Shown piece after piece: positions 1 through 6,504 of a stretch of DNA of 64,000 bases. The notes beneath the pieces were generated by a model, which saw nothing but the letters and a program-made list of their open reading frames with translations, was not told the origin of the DNA and made no database searches. Position 1 is the stretch's first letter, and each line of letters begins with the position of its first letter. The position numbers and the translations under genes are program-made. This DNA is from Candidatus Leptofilum proximum (GTDB lineage Bacteria; Chloroflexota; Anaerolineae; Promineifilales; Promineifilaceae), in NCBI GenBank assembly GCA_016710325.1, contig JADJXK010000002.1, positions 3,906,001 through 3,970,000 on the forward strand, written 5' to 3'.

Positions 1-602
1 AGCAGGGGGAAAGACGGCCGTACGGCATCCAGCTCCCCGATGGCCTGTGCAAAAACGATCCGCTGCCCGAACCGATCATCACCCCCACCACCAAAGCTGT
101 GCAAGGCGGCCACGACGAGCGGCTGACGGAGGCGGAGATTGTGGCGCAAGGGTTGGTGGAGGCGGATTTGTGGGAGGAGGTGCGGGAAACGGCCGTGTCT
201 CTCTTCAAGCGCGGCCAGGAAATTGCAGCCAGGGCGGGGCTGATTTTGGTGGATACGAAATATGAGATGGGGCTGGTGAACGGCCGTCTCACCCTCATCG
301 ACGAAATCCACACCCCCGACTCCAGCCGCTACTGGCTGGCCGACCCCGCCAGACCCCAAGGGTTTTCAAAACCCTTGGGGTCTTCACCCTACGAACCCGA
401 AAACTACGACAAAGAGTTCATGCGCCAATGGTACGCCGCCCAGGGCTATCGCGGCGACGGCACGCCGCCCACCATGCCCCCCGACCTCATCGCCCAAATC
501 GCCGCCCGCTACCTGGCCACCTTTGAGAAGCTAATAGGCACAGTTTTTACTCCTGGGCCACAGCCTGCTGCCGAACGCATTTGGGAGAATTTGAAGGGGT
601 GA
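1..602 (+). CDS. purC: SAICAR synthetase, 5'-truncated by window edge
   Basis: Phosphoribosylaminoimidazole-succinocarboxamide synthase joins aspartate to CAIR using ATP in de novo purine synthesis. The reading frame is already open at base 3, and the first residues (PYGIQLPDGL, then PEPIITPTTKA) are family motifs, so the true start lies before the window. Further motifs are VDTKYEMG and DEIHTPDSSRYW. A GTG at 99 is an internal codon, not the start. Between DSSRYWLADP and PYEPENYDKEF lies an extra stretch (ARPQGFSKPLGSS) encoded by a perfect 31-bp palindrome at 352-382. purE follows after a repeat-filled gap. It is the first gene here of a purine cluster on the same strand. Confidence 0.95.
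   Translation, partial: QGERRPYGIQLPDGLCKNDPLPEPIITPTTKAVQGGHDERLTEAEIVAQGLVEADLWEEVRETAVSLFKRGQEIAARAGLILVDTKYEMGLVNGRLTLIDEIHTPDSSRYWLADPARPQGFSKPLGSSPYEPENYDKEFMRQWYAAQGYRGDGTPPTMPPDLIAQIAARYLATFEKLIGTVFTPGPQPAAERIWENLKG
352..382. repeat. Perfect 31-bp palindrome inside purC
   Basis: Two 15-bp arms (352-366 and 368-382) are exact reverse complements around a single central C at 367. The element is read in frame and codes for about ten residues between two conserved PurC blocks, so it is probably a surface-loop insertion. It would form a strong hairpin in mRNA. Confidence 0.85.
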
Positions 603-668
603 AGGGGTGACAAGGTGAAGGGGTGAAAGAAGATCACCCGTTCACCCCTTCACCCGCTCACCCCTTCC
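591..668. repeat. GTGAAGGGGTGA-type inverted repeat between purC and purE
   Basis: Tandem GTGAAGGGGTGA words on the left are mirrored by TCACCCCTTCACCC words on the right, giving a long imperfect hairpin. The left end overlaps the last codons of purC. Similar words recur at 40731-40776. It may act as a processing or termination hairpin. Confidence 0.75.
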
Positions 669-682
669 AAAAGGACAAATCA

Positions 683-1189
683 ATGAGCGAACAAAACACC
701 ATCTTAGTTGGCGTTATCATGGGTAGTACGTCGGATTGGGAGACGATGCGGCATGCGGTGGAGACGCTGGAGGCGTTTGGCGTGCCGCACGAGGCGAAGG
801 TGGTTTCCGCACACCGCACGCCGGAGCTGATGGCCAAGTATGCCCAAAGCGCCGAGGCGCGCGGCTTGCAGGTGATTATTGCTGGGGCGGGCGGCGCGGC
901 CCATCTGCCGGGCATGGTGGCGGCACAGACGGTACTGCCGGTGCTGGGTGTGCCGGTGCAGAGCCACGCGCTCAATGGTCTGGATTCGCTGCTTTCCATT
1001 GTGCAGATGCCCGGCGGCGTACCCGTGGGCACGCTGGCGATTGGCAAGTCCGGGGCCAAAAATGCAGCCCTGCTGGCGATTGCCATTTTGGGGAATAATA
1101 ATCCTGGTTACAGAGAAAAACTACATAAGTTTCGGCAAACACAGACTGCAAAAGTGTTGAGCGATAAATTATCAACTACTCTGGAATAG
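683..1189 (+). CDS. purE: N5-carboxyaminoimidazole ribonucleotide mutase
   Basis: Class I PurE converts N5-CAIR (made by PurK) to CAIR. The 168-residue protein has the family signatures GVIMGSTSDW, the HRTP motif (VSAHRTPE), AGAGGAAHLPG and MPGGVPVGT. I chose the ATG at 683, behind an AAAGGAC ribosome site, because an in-frame start at 623 would only add residues encoded by the upstream repeat. Its partner purK is about 2.5 kb downstream, separated by three unrelated genes. Length is normal for a bacterial PurE. Confidence 0.95.
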   Translation: MSEQNTILVGVIMGSTSDWETMRHAVETLEAFGVPHEAKVVSAHRTPELMAKYAQSAEARGLQVIIAGAGGAAHLPGMVAAQTVLPVLGVPVQSHALNGLDSLLSIVQMPGGVPVGTLAIGKSGAKNAALLAIAILGNNNPGYREKLHKFRQTQTAKVLSDKLSTTLE

Positions 1190-1202
1190 AGTATTAACCA
1201 AT

Positions 1203-1610
1203 ATGAACGTGTTTATCCTAATTTTAATTCTATTTGTTGGCTTCTCTTTCCAACAATATTATGCGAGGCTCGAAAATGACTTTGGCTTTGAAGAGCACGA
1301 AAAGCGAATATTATCTAAGCAGTTGCTCGCCCTTCTTGTGGTTTTCTTAATTCTGATATTGTCAGTTGGATCCGTTTTCAATGATTTGCCAATCATTAGT
1401 TCCCCTCTTTGGGTTTTGTTAATGTGCCTCTCGCTTCTCTTTGTTGGGGCTAGCTCTATTGTGAACAAAATAAGTGTGATTAGATTACGCTCTTTTGATC
1501 CCCCAAAAGGCATTCTTGCTGTTGTGTTTGGATGGTTATTAATCCTCACAGCTGTAATTGTTGGCATTGCATACATACAGGGGGATTTGTTTTTTGGAAT
1601 ATTTGAGTGA
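1203..1610 (+). CDS. AT-rich hypothetical membrane protein
   Basis: This 135-residue protein is not recognised. Four hydrophobic stretches are visible: the N-terminus after MNVF, then around LLALLVVFLILIL, LWVLLMCLSLLFV and ILAVVFGWLLILT. They suggest a small integral membrane protein. Base composition is clearly richer in A+T than its purine neighbours, codon choice differs, and it lacks the ACGGCCGT octamer common around it. These points suggest recent acquisition. It starts 13 bases after the purE stop, so it may be cotranscribed. Confidence 0.6.
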   Translation: MNVFILILILFVGFSFQQYYARLENDFGFEEHEKRILSKQLLALLVVFLILILSVGSVFNDLPIISSPLWVLLMCLSLLFVGASSIVNKISVIRLRSFDPPKGILAVVFGWLLILTAVIVGIAYIQGDLFFGIFE

Positions 1611-1787
1611 ACACATTTTGCCAAGCGCAACGCCTGATTTTTTGGTAGGTACCACTTGGTTGTGCAGCGGTTTTCTAATCACTACTCCATCGCTCGTTAA
1701 CAACAAAAATCACCCATTGGCACGACCTGTCGTCTGCGTTAAAGTTCGGACGATTTCAACAACTCACTGAACAAGGCAGGAAAATTC
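1611..1787. other. Gap without recognised feature
   Basis: I see no gene, strong hairpin or clear promoter in these 177 bases. The stretch retains the lower GC of the preceding membrane gene, and so may mark the end of an inserted segment. Confidence 0.4.
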
Positions 1788-2714
1788 ATGTTTCTCAATG
1801 TAGTCATCATCATTGCCAGTATTGTAGCGCTGGCGTATGGGGCCACCTTCATTGTGGACTCGGCGGCGCGGATGGCGCGGCATTTTGGCGTCTCGGAGCT
1901 GATCATCGGGCTGACGATTGTGGCTGTGGGCACGTCTGCCCCGGAATTTGCAGTGACGATTAAAGCGGCCGTTTCTGGCCAGGCAGACATCTCCGTCAGC
2001 AATATCGTTGGCTCCAACATCTTCAACCTGGGCTTCATTTTGGGCGGTGTGGTGGCCGTGCGGGCCATCGCAACCACGCCCAAAATTGTGTACCGCGACG
2101 GCGGCATGCTGGCTGGCGCGACACTCGTTTTGCTCTTTTTCATGCGCGATTTACAGCTGCAGCAGTGGGAAGGCGGCGTTTTGCTGGCGCTGCTGTTTGT
2201 CTACCTGCTCTACCTCTACACACAGCGCGATGTTGATTTGGAAGAAATACCTGACGGCGATTTCCGCTGGCGCGATGTGCCGCTGTTTGCCCTGGGCATT
2301 GCCATGGTGGTCATTGGCGGGGACTTTTTGGTTGATTCTGCGACGGCCGTAGCCAGGCTCCTGGGCATGTCTGACTGGGTCATTGGCGTGACGATTGTGG
2401 CAGCAGGCACCTCCGCGCCGGAGATGGCCACCTCGCTGGTAGGCGTGCTGCGCGGCCATTCAGACATTTCCATTGGCAACCTGATCGGCAGCGATTTGTT
2501 TAACTTGCTCGGCGTGCTGGGGTTGGCAGGCGTGATCCAATCCCAACCAATGGTAATCGATTCGGCTGGACTGAGCAGCCTGTTGCTGCTGAGCGGCATG
2601 GTGATTTTTGTGGTGATTTTGATGCGCGTGGGCTGGAAGCTCAACCGCTGGGAAGGCGTGATGCTGATTTTGATCAATTTGCTGCGCTGGATTTTTGATT
2701 TTGCATCGAAGTAG
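1788..2714 (+). CDS. Calcium/sodium antiporter of the CaCA family (YrbG-like)
   Basis: An inner-membrane cation exchanger of 308 residues, the usual length for YrbG-type proteins. It shows the two inverted alpha-repeats of the family: VGTSAPEFAVT followed by IVGSNIFNLG in the first half, and AAGTSAPEMATS followed by LIGSDLFNLLG in the second. These carry the ion-binding Glu and Asn/Asp residues. About ten hydrophobic segments are expected. It starts with ATG after AGGCAGG. It lies inside the purine cluster without an obvious functional link. Confidence 0.9.
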   Translation: MFLNVVIIIASIVALAYGATFIVDSAARMARHFGVSELIIGLTIVAVGTSAPEFAVTIKAAVSGQADISVSNIVGSNIFNLGFILGGVVAVRAIATTPKIVYRDGGMLAGATLVLLFFMRDLQLQQWEGGVLLALLFVYLLYLYTQRDVDLEEIPDGDFRWRDVPLFALGIAMVVIGGDFLVDSATAVARLLGMSDWVIGVTIVAAGTSAPEMATSLVGVLRGHSDISIGNLIGSDLFNLLGVLGLAGVIQSQPMVIDSAGLSSLLLLSGMVIFVVILMRVGWKLNRWEGVMLILINLLRWIFDFASK

Positions 2715-2721
2715 AGGCTAC

Positions 2722-2793
2722 AACGAATTAGAGTAATTAACGAATTATTTGGTGTGTTCCTATTCGTTAGTTACTAAAATTCGTTGTTGTCAC
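2722..2793. repeat. ACAACGAATTAGAGTAA-type inverted repeat
   Basis: The left arm carries the words CAACGAATTAGAGTAA and TAACGAATT. The right arm carries the reverse complements ATTCGTTAGTTACT and AATTCGTTGTTG. The element fills the gap after the antiporter gene. Close relatives lie at 3606-3670 and 51923-51981. Confidence 0.75.
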
Positions 2794-2812
2794 TCTGGGA
2801 AAGTGTTAGGGA

Positions 2813-3619
2813 ATGGCTGAAATTATTCACAAAGATTTGAGTTATGCGGTGCGCGGGGTGTTGTTTGACGTGCATAACCAGCTTGGGCCGTTGCTGCCGG
2901 AGAAGTTTTATCAGGAGGCGGTGGTCATTGGCTTGGAAGCCGAGGGGATCGCTTGCCAGACGGAGAAGCCTTTTGCGGTGCACTATTGTGGGGTGGAAGT
3001 CGGCCGTTATTTTGTGGATGTTTGGGTTGAAGGCGGCGAGCTGCTTTTGGAGTTAAAGGTTGCACCTGCGATTTTGCCCATTCACCAGGCGCAGGCGATT
3101 TCTTACTTGAAAGTGACGGATGCGGATTTGGCGGTGGTGGTGAATTTTGGGGCCAATTCACTTAAAGATGTGCGGCTGCCGAATGGTGTGCGGGGAGAAA
3201 CGGCCGTTCCCCATCCCACCACTTACCAACCACCAGTTAATGTTCCCCTCCCAGAACTGGCAACCGAGATCGTGAATTGCTTGCATCGTGTTCACCTGGC
3301 ACTTGGCCCTGGCTTTTTGCATCAGGTGTATCGTCGAGCTGCGATGGTTGAACTGCGCGAGCAAAGTATTGGCTTCAATTACATCAAAGAATCGCCTGTT
3401 TACTTTCAAGGCATCGAACTTGGCAAGCATGAAACCCGTCTCATTCTTGTCGAGGATAATATTCTGGTTGCTGCCTTTGCTGTAAAAGAGAGTGACGAAA
3501 CCTTGAAAGCACGGCTGCGTGCTCAATTAAGGAGGCATAACAAAGAGTTGGGCATTCTGGCAAATTTCTATGGAACGAAGTTGGATATTTCTTTAGTCAG
3601 GAGGACAACAACGAATTAG
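2813..3619 (+). CDS. Tandem-duplicated GxxExxY protein
   Basis: The GxxExxY family has a PD-(D/E)xK nuclease-like fold and no firmly known function; most members are about 125 residues. Here 268 residues hold two copies. The first (1-125) has GPLLPEKFY, YFVDVWVEG, LLELKVA and AQAISYLKV. The second (about 145-265) has GPGFLHQVY, in which the motif Glu is replaced by His, and a weaker ELK equivalent (AFAVKES). The second copy is thus probably the degenerate one. The gene is bracketed on both sides by related inverted repeats (2722-2793 and 3606-3670), as if it were a cassette. Confidence 0.75.
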   Translation: MAEIIHKDLSYAVRGVLFDVHNQLGPLLPEKFYQEAVVIGLEAEGIACQTEKPFAVHYCGVEVGRYFVDVWVEGGELLLELKVAPAILPIHQAQAISYLKVTDADLAVVVNFGANSLKDVRLPNGVRGETAVPHPTTYQPPVNVPLPELATEIVNCLHRVHLALGPGFLHQVYRRAAMVELREQSIGFNYIKESPVYFQGIELGKHETRLILVEDNILVAAFAVKESDETLKARLRAQLRRHNKELGILANFYGTKLDISLVRRTTTN

Positions 3620-3670
3620 AGTAATCAACGAATGAATAAGTTCGTTATTTACTCTAATTCGTTGTTGTCA
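3606..3670. repeat. ACAACGAATTAGAGTAA-type inverted repeat
   Basis: The left arm CAACAACGAATTAGAGTAAT and the right arm TACTCTAATTCGTTGTTG pair almost perfectly around a short AT-rich centre. It overlaps the last codons of the GxxExxY gene and ends just before purK. Confidence 0.8.
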
Positions 3671-3675
3671 GAAAA

Positions 3676-4902
3676 ATGAACGAGCAACTTCAGCTAATCC
3701 TACCACCCGCCACCATCGGCATACTCGGCAGCGGCCAGCTGGGCCGCATGCTGGCGCTGGCGGCACGGCCGTATTCCTACAACATCCACGTCTTTTCCCC
3801 GGAAGCCAACTCCCCCGCCGGGCAGGTGGCCGACCGGGAATTTGTAGCCGCCTACGACGACCTGGACGCCGTACGTGACTTTGCTCGCGGCGTGGACGTG
3901 GTGACCTACGAGTTTGAAAACGTGCCGCTGGCTACGGCCGAAACCTGTGCCGCCATTGTGCCCCTCCGGCCTGGCGCGCAGGCGCTGCGCGTGGCCCAAA
4001 ACCGGCTGGTGGAGAAGCGCTTTTTTGCCGACAATGGCCTGCCAACGGCGCCGTTTACGGCCGTTCACTCCCTGGCCGATTTGCAGGCCGGTTTGACCGA
4101 AATCGGCTGCCCGGCGGTGTTGAAAACGGCCGTTTCCGGCTATGACGGCAAGGGGCAAGTCAAAATCAACCATCCCGACGAAGCGGCCGCAGTCTGGCAG
4201 GAAGTGGGCGAAGTGGACTGTATTTTGGAAGGCTGGGTGGATTTTGAGCGCGAGGTTTCGATGGTGGCGGCGCGGGATGGGAACGGCCGTATCGCCCACT
4301 ATAACCTCATCGAAAACAGCCACGCCAACCACATCCTCGATGTATCCGTGGCTCCGGCCGACGTGCCGCCGCAAGTGTTGGCCCAGGCGGAGGCGATGGT
4401 GCAGACGGTGCTGACTGCGCTAGATGTGGTGGGAGTATTGTGTGTAGAATTTTTCTTGTGCAGCGATGGACAGCTGCTGCTAAACGAAATCGCGCCGCGC
4501 CCGCACAACTCCGGCCACCTCACCATCGAGGCGTGTGTCACCAGCCAGTTCGAACAGCAGCTGCGCACCATCTGCGGCCTGCCCGTAGGCGACACCAGCT
4601 ACCTGTGCCCGGCGGCCATGGCTAATTTACTTGGTGATTTGTGGGATTTTCAACGCAAAGGCGCAAAGAAGCAAAGAAGTAAAGAGGTTGAAAAATCTGT
4701 GCCATCTGTGAAATCTGTGGATGAATCTTCCCCAGATTGGACGGCCGTTCTCACCCACCCCCACCTGAAATTGCACCTGTACGGCAAAAAATCCGCCCGC
4801 CCCGGCCGCAAAATGGGGCATCTCACCGCGCTGGCCGAGAGCGTGCGTGAGGCAGAAAAGATTGTTAGAGGAGCAAGAAGGAGATTGGAGACTGGAGATT
4901 AG
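3676..4902 (+). CDS. purK: N5-carboxyaminoimidazole ribonucleotide synthase with repeat-encoded insert
   Basis: The ATP-grasp enzyme carboxylates AIR with bicarbonate, feeding PurE. Motifs seen are GILGSGQLGRMLALAA at the N-terminus, VVTYEFENVP, KTAVSGYDGKGQ and NEIAPRPHNSGH. At 408 residues it is longer than many homologues. The excess lies near residues 322-355, where a segment rich in Lys, Arg and Ser (FQRKGAKKQRSKEVEKSV) is encoded by short-word repeats (CGCAAAGGCGCAAAG and AAATCTGTGxxATCTGTG). The core then resumes with LTHPHLKLHLYGKK. The frame stays open, so the gene is probably functional. Confidence 0.93.
   Translation: MNEQLQLILPPATIGILGSGQLGRMLALAARPYSYNIHVFSPEANSPAGQVADREFVAAYDDLDAVRDFARGVDVVTYEFENVPLATAETCAAIVPLRPGAQALRVAQNRLVEKRFFADNGLPTAPFTAVHSLADLQAGLTEIGCPAVLKTAVSGYDGKGQVKINHPDEAAAVWQEVGEVDCILEGWVDFEREVSMVAARDGNGRIAHYNLIENSHANHILDVSVAPADVPPQVLAQAEAMVQTVLTALDVVGVLCVEFFLCSDGQLLLNEIAPRPHNSGHLTIEACVTSQFEQQLRTICGLPVGDTSYLCPAAMANLLGDLWDFQRKGAKKQRSKEVEKSVPSVKSVDESSPDWTAVLTHPHLKLHLYGKKSARPGRKMGHLTALAESVREAEKIVRGARRRLETGD
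4648..4735. repeat. In-frame repeat insertion in purK
   Basis: GCAAAGGCGCAAAGAAGCAAAG words are followed by AAATCTGTGCCATCTGTGAAATCTGTGGATGA words. The same words occur between genes elsewhere (for example 8828-8899 and 17755-17836). Here they are translated as a basic, low-complexity loop of about 30 residues near the PurK C-terminus. Confidence 0.8.
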
Positions 4903-4944
4903 AGATTGTGTTTGATGCCAATCTCTAATCTCCAATCTCCATTT
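4878..4944. repeat. GGAGATTGGAGATTAGAG-type inverted repeat
   Basis: The left arm is made of GGAGATTGGAGACTGGAGATTAG words and the right arm of AATCTCTAATCTCCAATCTCC words, giving a long hairpin between purK and purF. It supplies the last codons of purK. Relatives lie at 7757-7818, 29657-29712, 30856-30925 and 48790-48850. Confidence 0.8.
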
Positions 4945-4958
4945 TCCGAAGGAAAGAC

Positions 4959-6452
4959 ATGGACAACCTGGATTTTCACGAAAACGACAAGTTTCACGAC
5001 GAGTGTGGCATCTTTGGTGTGTATGCGCCGGGGCGCGAGGTGGCGCGACTGACCTTTTTTGGCCTGTATGCCCTGCAGCATCGCGGGCAAGAAAGCGCCG
5101 GTATCGCTACCTGCGATGGCCGTTCCGCCTACAGTCATAAAGGCATGGGTCTCGTCTCGCAGGTGTTTAATGAGGACAATTTACGGCCGTTGCAGGGCCA
5201 CCTGGCCATCGGGCAAAATCGGTACTCCACCACCGGCGGCTCGCACCTGCGCAACGTCCAGCCGTACCTCATCGAGACCATTTACGGTCCGCTGGGTGTG
5301 GCTCACAACGGTAACCTGACCAACGCCCTGCACCTGCGCCACCAGCTGCTCAAGCGCGGTGTCGGCCTCTCCTCCACCAGCGACAGCGAGGTGATTACCC
5401 AGATGCTTGCTGCCCCGGCCGAGGTGTGGAATCCGACCAACGGCAACGGCAAGGAAAATGATCGCTGGGTGGCCCGCTTACGCGCCATGATGGGTGTGCT
5501 CGAAGGGGCGTACTCGCTGACGCTGCTCACCCGCGAGGCGGTCTATGCCGTGCGCGATCCGTTGGGATTACGGCCGTTGTGCCTCGGCCAGCTGGAAGAT
5601 GGCGGCTATGTCGTCGCCAGCGAATCGTGTGCCCTGCACACCATCGGCGCGGACTATCTGCGCGAGATTATGCCCGGCGAGATTTTGCGGCTGGACCACG
5701 AAGGGATTACCTCGTTCACGGGGGTCAAATCGCAGCAGCGCGGCCTGTGCATCTTTGAATACGTCTACTTCGCCCGGCCCGACTCGGTGTTTGAAGGCCA
5801 GGTCATCCACGAGGTGCGCCAACGGCTGGGGCGCATCCTGGCCCGCGAAGCCCCCGCCGACGCCGATGTCGTCGTCGGCGTGCCCGATTCGGCCACCCCG
5901 GCGGCGATTGGCTTTAGCCTGGCGTCTGGCCTCGCTTTCACCGAGGGGCTGACAAAAAACCGGTATATCGGCCGTACCTTCATTCAGCCCGATGACCAGC
6001 TGCGCAAAGAGGGCGTGCGCATCAAGTACAATCCGCTGGAGTCCAACCTGAAGGGTAAGCGCGTTGTCCTCATTGACGATTCGATTGTGCGCGGCAACAC
6101 GGCCGGGCCGCTGGTGCAGCTCATCCGCGACGGTGGGGCCAAGGAGGTGCACGTGCGCGTTTCCTCGCCGCCGGTGCGCCATCCCTGCTTCATGGGCATC
6201 GACATGGCCACGCGTAAAGACCTCATCGCCCATAAGCTGGACATCGAAGGCATCCGCCAGCGCATCGGGGCAGACAGCCTGGCCTACCTCAGCCACGAGG
6301 GCATGGTGGAAGCGGTCACTTCCGGCATTCGCCAGCAAACCGGCCACTGCACCGCCTGCTTCTCCGGCGACTATCCCATCGCCATCCCCGACTGGCTTTT
6401 TGATGATGAGCGGGATCGGGAGAAGCTGATTTTTGAGGATATGTGGGGCTAA
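4959..6452 (+). CDS. purF: Amidophosphoribosyltransferase
   Basis: First committed enzyme of purine synthesis: PRPP plus glutamine gives phosphoribosylamine. At 497 residues it belongs to the Bacillus type, made as a pro-enzyme; Cys16 in HDECGIFGV would become the N-terminal nucleophile after removal of 15 residues. The PRPP loop is VVLIDDSIVRGNT. Cysteines matching the [4Fe-4S] ligands of B. subtilis PurF are present (LCIFEYVYFARPDS, HPCFMGID, and HCTACFSGDYP). The fused glutaminase and transferase domains are complete. It precedes purD-purM by 52 bases. Confidence 0.96.
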   Translation: MDNLDFHENDKFHDECGIFGVYAPGREVARLTFFGLYALQHRGQESAGIATCDGRSAYSHKGMGLVSQVFNEDNLRPLQGHLAIGQNRYSTTGGSHLRNVQPYLIETIYGPLGVAHNGNLTNALHLRHQLLKRGVGLSSTSDSEVITQMLAAPAEVWNPTNGNGKENDRWVARLRAMMGVLEGAYSLTLLTREAVYAVRDPLGLRPLCLGQLEDGGYVVASESCALHTIGADYLREIMPGEILRLDHEGITSFTGVKSQQRGLCIFEYVYFARPDSVFEGQVIHEVRQRLGRILAREAPADADVVVGVPDSATPAAIGFSLASGLAFTEGLTKNRYIGRTFIQPDDQLRKEGVRIKYNPLESNLKGKRVVLIDDSIVRGNTAGPLVQLIRDGGAKEVHVRVSSPPVRHPCFMGIDMATRKDLIAHKLDIEGIRQRIGADSLAYLSHEGMVEAVTSGIRQQTGHCTACFSGDYPIAIPDWLFDDERDREKLIFEDMWG

Positions 6453-6493
6453 GCAATTGTCAATTGTAAATGGTTGATTGTAAATTGTTAATG
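6453..6493. repeat. AATTGTCAATTGTAAAT-type low-complexity repeat
   Basis: Short words (CAATTGTCAATTGTAAATGG, GATTGTAAATTG) fill the gap between purF and purD-purM. They belong to the same word family as 10366-10449, but there is no full mirrored arm here. Confidence 0.55.
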
Positions 6494-6504
6494 AGGGGAC
6501 CGGT

